Positions 18,375-26,911 of a stretch of 64,000 nt of DNA are shown here, in pieces. Each line of letters starts with the position of its first letter. Position 1 is the first letter of the stretch. Where the stretch lies: contig NZ_QEIH01000010.1 in assembly GCF_003260195.1 (NCBI RefSeq), forward strand, positions 117,803 to 181,802, written 5' to 3'. Under the pieces are notes generated by a model that made no database searches, was not told where the DNA came from, and was given only the letters and a program-made list of their open reading frames with translations. The position numbers were made by a program, and so were the translations under genes. The DNA is from Lutibacter citreus. GTDB lineage: Bacteria; Bacteroidota; Bacteroidia; Flavobacteriales; Flavobacteriaceae.

Positions 18375-19238
18375 TTACCACAGTACTTTATTGTAGCTTG
18401 TTTTTTCTATTTTATTCTTACTTATTGATAATTTCAAAAAGATAATGCAAACTATGAGTAGTAAAATTATAGACAAAATAGAATCTTCTATACCAAAATC
18501 GCTTCCTATTAGTAAAATGGGCCCATTAAAATTGGAATTGATTATATGTTCTTCTTCTGTTCCTGAGAGATTAGAACCATAAAAAGGTTGCGCAAAGTTC
18601 CATCCTAAATGAAACGCAAAAGGCAACCATAATCTTTTTGTATAGGTATACATTATACTATGTGCAAAACCAAAGGTTAATAATAGTAGAACAGACAATA
18701 ATGTAACATTGTCATTCAACAAATGTGGTACTGTGAAAATTATAGATATTATTAACAAAGCTAAATAAGTTCCTAACCATTTTTCAATAATTCTATATAT
18801 AATTAGCCTGAAAAAAACCTCTTCAATTAAAGCTGCAATTACAAGAAATGAAAATGGTGCTAATAGATAAGAAAAGTCAGAAATACTATCAACGGTATAA
18901 TAACCGAGTAAATAAAGAATTAATATTACCAATGATAAAACAAAAAAACCAAATAGAAAACCACCTAATAATTCTGTTCTTAAATTTGTTTTAGACAGTT
19001 CTTTAATTTCTCGTTTTTCATATATTTTGAAAAAATAAAAATAACTTAATAATAAAACAATAACAGAAATATAATTTATAATAGTATCTCCAATTGGCTT
19101 ACTGTTAATAAAGTTATGTATTAAAGGTTTTGTAATAAAATTTTGAATTCCAATTAGTATTCCAAGACAAATTGTAATTCCTAAAACTATTTTGATTACA
19201 GGAAAGTGAATTATTTTTTTTAATGTAAGTTTCATCAA
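18375..19238 (-). CDS. CPBP-family intramembrane metalloprotease
   Basis: 287 residues with about eight membrane segments. The CAAX-protease/bacteriocin-processing (CPBP, Abi) motifs are present: EEVFFR (E-E-x-x-x-R, residues near 140), FTVPHLL, and HLGWNFAQPF (H-x-x-x-N). The zinc-binding Glu and His residues are therefore in place and the enzyme is probably active. CPBP proteins cleave membrane peptides or give self-immunity to bacteriocins. It is the last gene of the minus-strand array and, like the others, has a repeat with a conserved box upstream. No partner gene suggests a substrate. Confidence 0.9.
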   Translation of the reverse strand: MMKLTLKKIIHFPVIKIVLGITICLGILIGIQNFITKPLIHNFINSKPIGDTIINYISVIVLLLSYFYFFKIYEKREIKELSKTNLRTELLGGFLFGFFVLSLVILILYLLGYYTVDSISDFSYLLAPFSFLVIAALIEEVFFRLIIYRIIEKWLGTYLALLIISIIFTVPHLLNDNVTLLSVLLLLTFGFAHSIMYTYTKRLWLPFAFHLGWNFAQPFYGSNLSGTEEEHIINSNFNGPILLIGSDFGIEDSILSIILLLIVCIIFLKLSISKNKIEKTSYNKVLW

Positions 19239-19258
19239 TAAATTTTAGGTTTGTTATA

Positions 19259-19345
19259 AATAAGCTACCATGTGTTTTTATAAGATTTTCGGATTTGTAA
19301 AATAGAAGATTTTTTGGACGATACAAATTACTTGTTGAACTTTTT
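19259..19345. repeat. Array repeat, family II (short copy)
   Basis: The segment GTTTTTATAAGATTTTCGGATTTG... and the GATTTTTTGGACGATACAAATTACTTGTTGAA part align with copies at 25366, 28787 and 21058. It fills the gap between the CPBP gene and the 82-residue gene. Confidence 0.6.
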
Positions 19346-19348
19346 TTA

Positions 19349-19597
19349 TTATTCTCTCTGCAATTCTAATTTTACTAATTGTATTAAATCATCTATTTCA
19401 TCTCCAAATTCTTGTCTATATTTAATTGCAGAATAAGTAAGGCTTAACTTAAGAGCAAGTAAGTTTTTTATTTTTTGATTATTTAAAATTAAGTTATAGT
19501 TGTTTTTTGATTCATTATCAATATTAATGTTAGGTTCCATTATTTTTAATAATCTAACAAAATTTACATCATTAACAATAATGGCATCAATACACAT
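19349..19597 (-). CDS. Hypothetical protein, 82 aa
   Basis: A small charged protein, probably soluble, with no signal peptide or membrane segment. The C-terminal part (SAIKYRQEFGDEIDDLIQLVKLELQRE) is predicted helical. It starts with ATG at 19597. I recognise no family. It could be a complete small cassette gene or the remaining end of a longer one. About 280 bases separate it from the hydrolase gene upstream on the same strand. Confidence 0.45.
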   Translation of the reverse strand: MCIDAIIVNDVNFVRLLKIMEPNINIDNESKNNYNLILNNQKIKNLLALKLSLTYSAIKYRQEFGDEIDDLIQLVKLELQRE

Positions 19598-19811
19598 TGT
19601 TGCAGTGTTAAGCTATCGTTTATAAAAGAAGTTAATCCAGTAAGAGTTAGTTCTAAATTAGTAAAACTCTCACGTATTTTACGATTTATTACAATACTTA
19701 TTTTACCGGTATTTTTTATATCTGTTTAAGAATTTTATCATTGGTTAAAGATTGGTCATAATGAATTACAACGGGTTATAGTTTTAATTTAGTTTCGATA
19801 AATACTGAAGG

Positions 19812-19855
19812 GTTTTTGTGCTGGAAATCAGGATTAAAGATACAGAAAGAATATT
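19812..19855. repeat. 44-bp direct repeat, copy 1
   Basis: GTTTTTGTGCTGGAAATCAG, then GATTAAAGATACAGAAAG and AATATT. It matches 20902-20946 almost base for base and lies just behind the stop of the hydrolase gene. The two copies bracket that gene. Confidence 0.75.
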
Positions 19856-19877
19856 TTGTAGGCACTGTTTTGGTATT

Positions 19878-20804
19878 CTAATGCGTGTTTTTTATCACAT
19901 TATTCGTAATATTGAAAGCCTTTTGTTTTATCCAATGAATAGAAATATTGATTGGTTCTGTTTTATTTGTGTTGTGTCCTAAAGATGGGAATAAGACATA
20001 TTCAAAAGGTTTGTCTTTTACTTTTAGATTATTAAGATGTTCTATACATATTTTTACAGGAATCTGAATATCTTTTTCACCAAAAACCCAGAGGCCTGGA
20101 GTTGTAAGGGTTCTTAAAGCATCTTTTGGGTCAGTTGCTTTAAATTGAAATCTGTCAGGGTCGTTCTTGATATGTTCACGTACATCTTTTTCTGTATGAT
20201 TTTCCCAAAAATCTGTTTTCCCATTTGTATAAAACTGAAATCTGAGTTGTTCAAGAGTAGTTATGGTAGGACAACTAAATAAAACCATAAATTCTATTAG
20301 TGGATTTTTATTTGCAGCAAAAGGAATTATCCATCCAGCTTGACTGAAACCTACAAGACCTACAGGTAAATCTTTATTTTGTTGATGAATTATATTTACA
20401 GCAGCACTCGCATCTTTTGCTAATAGATTAAGATTATCAGTACTAATATTGTTTGTTCCTACTTCAGGACCAGCATAAACTCCGCCAGATTCTCCAACTC
20501 CTCGTTTATCATAGGTCAACACCAAAATGTCATTTTTTGCATATAATTCAGCAAGTTTTGTCATTCTAGGTACTCGGTCAGAACCGTGTACAATAACAAC
20601 AGCTGAATGAGGATGTTTGGGACTATAAACGGTACCTGCCAATTTAATTCCTTCACTCTCAAATATCACATTTTTCGTTTTTATTGAATCTATTGATTGA
20701 GCTTTTAAATGATTTGATGAAGATTTTTTTTCTTCGCCTAATTTATTGCAACTAATTACAGTGAGAAACAACGACAGTAATACAAGTTGACTTATTAATT
20801 TCAT
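19878..20804 (-). CDS. Alpha/beta-hydrolase lipoprotein
   Basis: 308 residues. The lipoprotein signal ends at TVISC (Cys19). The core shows AVVIVHGSDRVPR (oxyanion-hole HG), LTYDKRGVGESGG, the nucleophile elbow VGFSQAG (G-x-S-x-G), GLWVFGEKDIQIP (acidic residue) and LGHNTNKTEP (catalytic His). The triad is complete, so it is likely an active esterase or peptidase of the dienelactone-hydrolase/acyl-esterase type in the periplasm. It is bracketed by two copies of a 44-bp direct repeat, which suggests that it moves or was duplicated as a unit. The substrate is unknown. Confidence 0.88.
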   Translation of the reverse strand: MKLISQLVLLSLFLTVISCNKLGEEKKSSSNHLKAQSIDSIKTKNVIFESEGIKLAGTVYSPKHPHSAVVIVHGSDRVPRMTKLAELYAKNDILVLTYDKRGVGESGGVYAGPEVGTNNISTDNLNLLAKDASAAVNIIHQQNKDLPVGLVGFSQAGWIIPFAANKNPLIEFMVLFSCPTITTLEQLRFQFYTNGKTDFWENHTEKDVREHIKNDPDRFQFKATDPKDALRTLTTPGLWVFGEKDIQIPVKICIEHLNNLKVKDKPFEYVLFPSLGHNTNKTEPINISIHWIKQKAFNITNNVIKNTH

Positions 20805-20901
20805 TTGTTGATGTTTTTATCGAATTATTCTTTAACTCCATTTAGGTTGCATTACCTAAAATGATTTAAAGTTTTGATTTTGTTACAATAAGTTCGTTAG
20901 C

Positions 20902-20946
20902 GTTTTTTGTGCTGGAAATCAGATTTAAAGATACAGAAAGAATATT
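20902..20946. repeat. 44-bp direct repeat, copy 2
   Basis: GTTTTTTGTGCTGGAAATCA, then GATTTAAAGATACAGAAAG and AATATT. It is preceded by TTCGTTAGCG, a form of the array's conserved box, and sits upstream of the hydrolase start. Confidence 0.75.
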
Positions 20947-21057
20947 AGAGAATTACCGAACCTAGCAATGAATAAAAAGCATTGTTGGCTTTTCGTGTTT
21001 TTTCTGCTGTATAATTTATTTCATTTTCTTTAATTTTATAAACTTGCTCTTACGTTA

Positions 21058-21193
21058 ATGCTAACGCTTTTTTATATAATTTGTATGTCTGGAAAATTAG
21101 AGATTTTTATACCCTAGCAAATCGTTTATTGATATTTGTCGTTTGTATTAGTTCTAATTTAAGAATAAATTATATGATGTATTGTAGGTGGTT
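21058..21193. repeat. Array repeat, family II
   Basis: It begins GCTAACGCTTTTTTATATAA and carries GAGATTTTTATACCCTAGC and AAATCGTTTATTGATATTTG. It matches the copy at 28787 in most positions and ends next to the stop of the metallopeptidase gene. Confidence 0.65.
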
Positions 21194-21196
21194 ATT

Positions 21197-21985
21197 TTAA
21201 CACCCTTCATTAAATTCTTCCCAATCAAATTCGATATTAGTTGGGTGTTTTTCGTTTACATATTTAGCTAAAATAATTTCTAATTGTTGATGATCAAATC
21301 CATATACTGATATCATTTCATTAAAACCTTTTACCCATATTTGTTTAAATTTATCCAAACCATAATTATCAATTAAAAATTTGCATATAAACGCACTTTG
21401 GCTGTAAGCTATCATTTCAGGATTCCCATAAAAATTATTAGCTAGTTTATTCATAGTAATTAATTTTTTACTCTGAATAAAATATTTGTAAATTTCAGTT
21501 AATGAATATTTTGAGCAAATTCCACCGGAATATGTAGCAAGTCCTTCATTCATCCAAGTAGATGTTTCGGGAGGAGTTCCCCATTTATACATAGTTATCA
21601 TATGCATCATTTCGTGTTTTATGGGTGAATCTTTATCTTTTAATAAAGTAAAAAAAGTATTTCTATCAGGAAAAGCCATTCCTTGGGCTCCCATTCCAGT
21701 ATATTTTAACATTTCTGTTCTGGATTCTAAGAACTCAATATCCATTTCATTTGTAAATTCAGTTTCTTTAATTAACTTTAAATTTTCGGTAATGGAATTT
21801 TGGCACTCTTCAATTGCAGAATTTCTTCTAGAAATGTGAATCTTGGATGAGAAATGGTAAGTTATGTTATCAATCGTTTTTGACTCTCGTGTAATTTTTG
21901 TCCATTCCTCATTTTTTTTAGATTTGTTTGAACAGCTTACAATAAATCCGATTAAAATAATGGTTACAATTTTTCCTAATTTCAT
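21197..21985 (-). CDS. Gluzincin-type zinc metallopeptidase lipoprotein
   Basis: 262 residues, with a lipoprotein signal ending at FIVSC (Cys18). HEMMHMI (H-E-x-x-H) followed about 20 residues later by WMNEGLATY (N-E-G) is the zinc-binding set of MA-clan gluzincins; the second-motif Glu is the third zinc ligand. The body of about 240 residues fits a small peptidase of this clan. It should act in the periplasm or at the surface. It stands alone in the array, with repeats on both sides. The substrate is unknown. Confidence 0.82.
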   Translation of the reverse strand: MKLGKIVTIILIGFIVSCSNKSKKNEEWTKITRESKTIDNITYHFSSKIHISRRNSAIEECQNSITENLKLIKETEFTNEMDIEFLESRTEMLKYTGMGAQGMAFPDRNTFFTLLKDKDSPIKHEMMHMITMYKWGTPPETSTWMNEGLATYSGGICSKYSLTEIYKYFIQSKKLITMNKLANNFYGNPEMIAYSQSAFICKFLIDNYGLDKFKQIWVKGFNEMISVYGFDHQQLEIILAKYVNEKHPTNIEFDWEEFNEGC

Positions 21986-22003
21986 TTTTTTGAATTTGAT
22001 TTT

Positions 22004-22140
22004 TAATTACCTACAGCGAGTTAGTATATGCTTGGTAGCTATTTTAAACAACTAATTTAGTTAATAAATACTGAATAGAAATTTCCGTTAGGATTTTTGT
22101 TAGTGTGCTTAAAACAAGCTATAAATTATTCACCTTGTTG
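22004..22140. repeat. Array repeat, family I
   Basis: It begins GCGAGTTAGTATATGC and includes CTAATTTAGTTAATAAATAC, TGAATAGAAATTTCC and GTTAGGATTTTTG, ending near GCTATAAATTATTCA. AAATTTCC-GTTA-GGATTTTT forms a central hairpin. Related copies lie at 30892 and 32490. A second AAATCCTGTTAGGATTT hairpin follows at about 22206. No gene is seen from 22141 to 22347. Confidence 0.65.
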
Positions 22141-22347
22141 CCATTTCGTTTTTTCAACTTGTTCATATTCAATCAAAACTCTGATTTCTTATTTTAGGCT
22201 TGCGTAAATCCTGTTAGGATTTATTCTCGAAATTTTTTAAGCTCCGTTTCAGTAAAAAATTCCGGATTCAGTTTTGTTTTTATTTTTTTCAAACTTACTA
22301 AAAATCAGAAATTTATATTCATTCATTAAAGTCGCTAAATTATTTAG

Positions 22348-23169
22348 CTAATTTCCTAAATATACAAAAGTATTAACTGATAAACTTTTTGGAGTGACAT
22401 CTAAAGTTGTTTGTGTAACACCACCATTTAATGATGAAGTTGTTATTGTATGAGAATGGTTCCCTGCAAAAGATGCTGCTACATTTGTAGGAACATTATT
22501 TCTACTTGTAACATTACTTACACTTGAGCCACCTGAGTTCCATGGAGAACTATCAATTGAATATCCGTGATTATGATTTCCATTGGTATTTGTAGTTCCT
22601 GTTAACGTAACATTTGGCAAATTGGCTTGTACAATCATTTTATTATTAGAATTTGAAACAGTTCCTAACAATGTACCGTTTTGTACTAAAAACGAATTGG
22701 TTGCATCAGGTAAATTGGAGCTAAACCCTAAAGTTGTAGCCTGTGTTTGTTGAGTTGACGTTAGTGAACTAATAGCTCTGCCATTTAATTTTATCCAACC
22801 ATTATGGTCTGTTGATTGAAAACCTTGTTTGGTATCTCCATAACTAAGTTTAGTATTGCTATTCATAGATCTCCAAATGTTACCATCGAAGTAATAATAA
22901 CCAATTTCAGTAATTTTTTCAGTTTGCGTATTTACTGTTCCACTTAAATCAGTTATGTATATTATAATACCTATTTGATCGGTTGAATAAGCCGTTTTTG
23001 CAATTAAATTAATTCTTGAAATTCGAGGAGCTATTACACCATCTGCGATAGTAATTTCAGAAGGGTTACCTCTTAGATCTAATGTAGCTTTTGGGTTTGT
23101 GGTATTAATTCCTACTTGAGAAAAACTAAAAAAAGGTAATAATAAAGTAATAAGCAAAAGATGTTTCAT
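22348..23169 (-). CDS. Secreted tail-collar-like protein
   Basis: 273 residues. A signal peptide ends at FFSFSQ, followed by VGINTTNPKATLDLRG, the usual N-terminus of secreted flavobacterial fibre-like proteins. The middle has YYYFDGNIWRSMN. The last 150 residues are rich in Gly, Asn, Ser and Thr, with LPNVTLTGTTNTNGNHNHGY and GNHSHTITTSS. That His-rich pattern is typical of phage tail-collar and tail-fibre tips. It lacks the lysis and head genes that would mark a prophage, so it is more likely a host-encoded surface fibre. Its function is unproven. Confidence 0.7.
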   Translation of the reverse strand: MKHLLLITLLLPFFSFSQVGINTTNPKATLDLRGNPSEITIADGVIAPRISRINLIAKTAYSTDQIGIIIYITDLSGTVNTQTEKITEIGYYYFDGNIWRSMNSNTKLSYGDTKQGFQSTDHNGWIKLNGRAISSLTSTQQTQATTLGFSSNLPDATNSFLVQNGTLLGTVSNSNNKMIVQANLPNVTLTGTTNTNGNHNHGYSIDSSPWNSGGSSVSNVTSRNNVPTNVAASFAGNHSHTITTSSLNGGVTQTTLDVTPKSLSVNTFVYLGN

Positions 23170-23269
23170 AAATTTAAAATTATGTAGTCTTTATTCAGGA
23201 CGAGTGCAATGAATGGCAATGGTTTTGAATAAGGCTAATAGCGGTTTTGAAACCGTAATTTTTCAATGT

Positions 23270-23345
23270 ATAAATTTAAGTTATTTATGTTTTAGAAACA
23301 TTCTATATTGTTGAATATAGCAGTTTTTTTAGATGCATTGTCCTT
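23270..23345. repeat. Array repeat, family III (partial)
   Basis: TTTATGTTTTAGAAACATTC and TATATTGTTGAATATAGCAG align with the AGAAACATTCTATTTTACTN core at 26254, 27391 and 29302. Confidence 0.6.
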
Positions 23346-23495
23346 GTTGCAGAAGAAGCCCCAAATATAAAGAAATACTAGGTTTATAGATGAAGAAATT
23401 TTTATTTCATGGCATGTAAGGCAAGAAATAATATCAAGAAAAATTATTTGCTAACTTTTAGTTAAGTGAGCGCGCACTAGGGCGCAGTTTTTATT

Positions 23496-23520
23496 GCCTT
23501 ATGCAACGATTATCATTGTT
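23496..23520. repeat. Short box shared with the 63.6-kb locus
   Basis: Its reverse complement matches 63585-63609 at 22 of 25 positions (core TGCAACGATTA). In both places it sits within about 15 bases behind the stop codon of a gene (ThuA here, DUF2971 there), in the same orientation relative to that gene. Confidence 0.7.
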
Positions 23521-23530
23521 GTAATTCGTT

Positions 23531-24451
23531 TTAATTCTTAGTGATAGGATCTAGGGGAACTAACTCTATCTTATGTTCGGTAGGAAAATTATTAGGTATT
23601 TTATAGGATGACTTTCCTGTAGCCAACCACTCTGTAGCACGAATCAAGATTGTTTGAAATCCGACACATCTATAACTTACGGGGTAGGAGTCGCCTTTCC
23701 AAAGATGTCCCATAGATGAATTATACACCCTTCCTTTCCCATAAGAGACTACCCATTCTACAGGCCACTTAATATTAGTGTTATTGTCCTTGGCATATGA
23801 AAGAACAGTAAGGTTTTTGGCTGGGCCTCTGGCAAACTTATAAAGCTCCATATCAGGTGTTTTCCATACCTTAGGAAAACCTTTATTAATGGCGTGATCA
23901 TTTAGGATATAAATAATTTCATCATTTCTGGGCCCATGATAGGTATATTTTCCTTCATGTACTGGAATTTCAACTATTTCTTTATTTTCCTTTATCTGTA
24001 ATGCAATCCCTTCATCTTTAGATCTCCAACCTAATCCTATCATTAAATTATATTCTTCCCACCTAGAAAAAGCATTGTTCGCAGAGTGAAGTATGTATAA
24101 ACCACCACCTGACCGTATGTATTCTTCTAAGTTTTTCTCTACTTCTCTAGGCCATCGTATATTTTTATTGTGAATATTATTGGTGTTTTGTATAACAACA
24201 TCATAATCTTTAAATTTCGGTCGCCAGTTTTTCCATTCGTTATGTTCGTTTTCATAAGGTGCTGTTGAAATAACAACATTAAATAAATCGCTATTTTCCA
24301 GAATTGTTTTAACAACTAAAGAGGTTTGTTTCCAATTATGATTACTAAATCCGTCTACAATCAATACATTTAACTTATCAGAATGAGATTGGGCAAATAC
24401 AACGTGTCCAAAAAAAAGAAAGATTGCTGATCTAAGAAATAATTTTACCAT
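23531..24451 (-). CDS. ThuA-domain secreted protein
   Basis: 306 residues with a signal peptide ending at VVFAQ. The ThuA fold, a class I amidotransferase-like domain, is seen in LNVLIVDGFSNHNWKQTS, YDVVIQNTN, LEEYIRSGGGLYILHSANNAFS, WRSKDEG, VSYGKGRVYNSSMGHLWKGD and FQTILIRATEWLATG. ThuA proteins are linked to sugar utilisation and often lie beside sugar dehydrogenases or sulfatases in Bacteroidota. Here it stands alone in the array with a GH28 gene several cassettes away. The reaction is not established. Confidence 0.88.
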   Translation of the reverse strand: MVKLFLRSAIFLFFGHVVFAQSHSDKLNVLIVDGFSNHNWKQTSLVVKTILENSDLFNVVISTAPYENEHNEWKNWRPKFKDYDVVIQNTNNIHNKNIRWPREVEKNLEEYIRSGGGLYILHSANNAFSRWEEYNLMIGLGWRSKDEGIALQIKENKEIVEIPVHEGKYTYHGPRNDEIIYILNDHAINKGFPKVWKTPDMELYKFARGPAKNLTVLSYAKDNNTNIKWPVEWVVSYGKGRVYNSSMGHLWKGDSYPVSYRCVGFQTILIRATEWLATGKSSYKIPNNFPTEHKIELVPLDPITKN

Positions 24452-24493
24452 AATAAATTAATATTTAATTTGTTTCATTTTGAATGTTTTACA

Positions 24494-24575
24494 ACGAGTT
24501 TTTATAAGATTTGTTCGTTTGTCGTTTTAGCTAGTTTAAATTTAAGCATAAATTATTATAGATTATTGGCAGTAG
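24494..24575. repeat. Array repeat, family II (short copy)
   Basis: It begins ACAACGAGTTTTTATAAGAT, then GTCGTTTTAGCTAGTTTAAA and TTTAAGCATAAATTATTAT. It matches 25366 in the first and last thirds and lacks the middle. Confidence 0.65.
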
Positions 24576-24582
24576 TATTTAT

Positions 24583-25326
24583 TTATTTATTAAAAATAAC
24601 GACTCCAGTTATTATTGAAATCAAAATAATGAGTTCTATGTGAAAGAGGATATATGTTAATAATATTAACAGCATATTTTTAATAGTCTTATTATTTTTA
24701 AAAAACTGATTAAAGACCCAAAAATTAAATATTATTCCAAGTATAAAAGGAAACGACGGCATATAATAGCCTTTAAAAAAAACAAGACTAAAAATTAAAT
24801 AAATTACTGTTTGTTGACCGGTAATATAAAAATTCAATATTAAGTGCTCAAAGTAATTGTATTTTGATTTTTTAAAAACTAAATAAGATGCCAAAGAAAA
24901 AATTGGCAAAAATAAAAGAGTAGAATATGCGTTATTATTTGCTAACCAATTCAAAAATTTCACACTCGCAGATGCATCAGTAGTGTTTTTGCTCAGACTT
25001 TCAGCTATTCCAAACATAGAATCTCCCAAATATGTATTCATATCTGTTAAATATGTTGTTAAAACATATAAAGTAGAAGCCAGAAGTACAAATGCTAAAG
25101 GTTTAAAATGTTTTTTTCTCTTTCCTTCTAAATATTCTCTTATGCTTTTTCCAGGTCTTGTAAATAATTCTTTTATTGTGAATAAAATTCCGCGATTTAC
25201 TTGAAAAATACTATTAGAAATTTCCTCTAACAAGTATTTAAAGTCAACTTTCCCAATGTTTGAATTTTGCCCGCAATTATTGCAAAAATTACCATCAAAA
25301 TTCTGTTTACAATTCTTACAAACCAT
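24583..25326 (-). CDS. DUF3667 membrane protein with zinc ribbon
   Basis: 247 residues. The N-terminal zinc ribbon has two CxxC pairs (CKNCKQNFDGNFCNNCGQ), followed by IKELFTRPGKSIREYLEGKRKKHFKPLAF, the signature of DUF3667. Five membrane helices fill the rest. The family is common in Bacteroidota and has no known function. The start ATG is at 25326; the array box CGTTAGCGGTAAT lies about 40 bases upstream. It is bounded by repeats on both sides. Confidence 0.9.
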   Translation of the reverse strand: MVCKNCKQNFDGNFCNNCGQNSNIGKVDFKYLLEEISNSIFQVNRGILFTIKELFTRPGKSIREYLEGKRKKHFKPLAFVLLASTLYVLTTYLTDMNTYLGDSMFGIAESLSKNTTDASASVKFLNWLANNNAYSTLLFLPIFSLASYLVFKKSKYNYFEHLILNFYITGQQTVIYLIFSLVFFKGYYMPSFPFILGIIFNFWVFNQFFKNNKTIKNMLLILLTYILFHIELIILISIITGVVIFNK

Positions 25327-25365
25327 TCTGTTTTATTTTTTTTGAGTGAGCTTTTCATATTACCG

Positions 25366-25492
25366 CTAACGAGTTTTTATAAGATTTGTACAACTGGAAA
25401 ATCGGATATTTTTCGGACGAAGCAAATTGCTTGTTGAATGTTTGTTGTTTTAGCTAGTTTAAATTTTATTTATTGTTATAGTTAGTTTTTAT
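25366..25492. repeat. Array repeat, family II (full copy)
   Basis: It begins GCTAACGAGTTTTTATAAGA and contains CGGATATTTTTCGGACGAAG, CAAATTGCTTGTTGAATG and TTTGTTGTTTTAGCTAGTTT. AAGCAAATTGCTT is a small palindrome. It matches 28787, 21058, 24494 and 19259. Confidence 0.7.
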
Positions 25493-25499
25493 AATACAT

Positions 25500-26258
25500 C
25501 TATTCTTGTTCAAAAATAACACTTCTTTCAGTATTTTTCTTATATGTGTTCTTAGGAATAATCTCTCTGTTCTCAGTTGAACAATAGTTTTTACTATTTG
25601 GGTTTAGAATATATTCGAGTTGATACTCAATCATTTTTTCAAAAGGAATAAGGAAGCTGTTCGTCTCGCATTGTTCTAAGTTACCTTCTTTAAGTAAATT
25701 TAAGATAGTATATACAGACTCAATAGTGCTAAGGCAAAGAGATTCTGGCTGCTGCTTGATAATAAATTTTGATTTGATTTTATTATCAAAACTCACTCTT
25801 TTTAGTTTTTGTAAGTTCTTACTTAGTTTAAGCATTTTGCGGGCGCAGGGCCATGTGCCATCAAGAATGAAGATGTGTGGATTATTACCCATAAAAGAAT
25901 TTATTTCTGAACTTTCTCTTATGGATAAGTTGAAATTATCTTTTCCCGGATAAAGTAGGAAAGAACAACTATTTTCTTTAGTCAGTATTTCATTTACACG
26001 ATTATTATTGGTAAAATTGACACCAACTATAATTTCTGAATTTTCAAGTTGAAGATTAGTCATATGTCCCGTTCCGTTTTTTTCTTTTTTGTACTCCTTC
26101 GGGTGCATAAGAATTATAAAACGAGTTTTAGTTTGGAAAGGACTAATGTGTTTGCAAATACATGTGCTTGAAGGCCTCATGCATTTATAACAATTGATTC
26201 TTGGGTTTTTTATTTCTACTTGCAAGGTGAATATTTTTTTTATTTTTCTACTTGCCAA
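25500..26258 (-). CDS. DTW-domain tRNA-uridine aminocarboxypropyltransferase
   Basis: Up to 252 residues. The family core is intact: CYKCMRPSSTCIC (zinc-binding Cys), TRFIILMHPKEYKKEKNGTG, LLYPGKDNF, the DTW motif as FILDGTWPCARKM (residues near 130), and LCLSTIESVYTILN. DTW proteins attach the aminocarboxypropyl group of S-adenosylmethionine to uridine in tRNA. No ATG precedes the conserved Cys region; candidate starts are TTG codons, the first of which overlaps the array box CCGTTGGC. The true start is uncertain by about 20 residues. Confidence 0.88.
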   Translation of the reverse strand: MASRKIKKIFTLQVEIKNPRINCYKCMRPSSTCICKHISPFQTKTRFIILMHPKEYKKEKNGTGHMTNLQLENSEIIVGVNFTNNNRVNEILTKENSCSFLLYPGKDNFNLSIRESSEINSFMGNNPHIFILDGTWPCARKMLKLSKNLQKLKRVSFDNKIKSKFIIKQQPESLCLSTIESVYTILNLLKEGNLEQCETNSFLIPFEKMIEYQLEYILNPNSKNYCSTENREIIPKNTYKKNTERSVIFEQE

Positions 26259-26390
26259 CGGTTTAGTGTGTGGAAAGGCGTGTTATGGTTTTTGCAGTTT
26301 TTCGTTTTATAAAACTAATAAAATTAGTATTAAGAAACATTCTATTTTACTTAATGCAGCAATTTTGGTTTTGTATTGATGTAGGACGTT
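26254..26390. repeat. Array repeat, family III (full copy)
   Basis: It begins GCCAACGGTTTAGTGTGTGG and contains AAGAAACATTCTATTTTACT, TAATGCAGCAATTTTGG and GATGTAGGACGTT, the last directly before the stop of the 144-residue gene. Related copies lie at 27391, 29302 and 23270. Confidence 0.7.
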
Positions 26391-26391
26391 T

Positions 26392-26826
26392 TTATATATT
26401 CGTTCCATAATGCCATTTAATAATTCCTCTATTTTCAAAGTATTTATTATAATCTTTATTATGAATCTCATAAAAACTATTAACAATTCCTTTATCAAAT
26501 TCAAATTCGTATTCAATTAGGAAATTATTCACAAATGTACCGTCCACATCATTCATTTTATAATTATTGTGAATTATATTCGTAATAATAGCTGACTTAA
26601 TTATTCCTTTATTATACAGATTCTCAGTTTTATAATTCTTAAATATAATCAATGAAGTAATCAGAATTGTAAGGGTTAAAATTAACATGAATAAGTTTCT
26701 TAACCTCATTTTGTTTTTTTTTACTTTTTTAGCGATACTTTCTTTTTCATTCTGAACTACCTCATAACTCAAAGTATATTTGTTTTTAATTTTGTCTTTG
26801 TTAGTTATATCCTTTAGGAAATTCAT
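26392..26826 (-). CDS. Single-pass membrane protein, 144 aa
   Basis: A cytoplasmic stretch of about 40 residues with a Lys/Arg run (KKVKKNKMRLR) is followed by one membrane helix (NLFMLILTLTILITSLIIF). An outer domain (IKSAIITNIIHNNYKMNDVDGTFVNNFLIEYEFEF) recalls DUF3592-like beta folds, though I cannot assign it. The gene stands alone. The gap upstream (26827-26911) contains the palindrome CTCCTGCAGGAG at 26865-26876. Confidence 0.7.
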   Translation of the reverse strand: MNFLKDITNKDKIKNKYTLSYEVVQNEKESIAKKVKKNKMRLRNLFMLILTLTILITSLIIFKNYKTENLYNKGIIKSAIITNIIHNNYKMNDVDGTFVNNFLIEYEFEFDKGIVNSFYEIHNKDYNKYFENRGIIKWHYGTNI

Positions 26827-26911
26827 TTTATGTATGGCTACGTTTTAAGCTAAACAGCGTTAATCTCCTGCAGGAGTTGTAATGCGATTTAGGAGCTGTT
26901 ATTTACAGTAT

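Noticed and set aside
22348..23169. Prophage, from the tail-collar-like protein
   Set aside because: No other phage genes; the signal peptide and N-terminus are those of host secreted fibre proteins.
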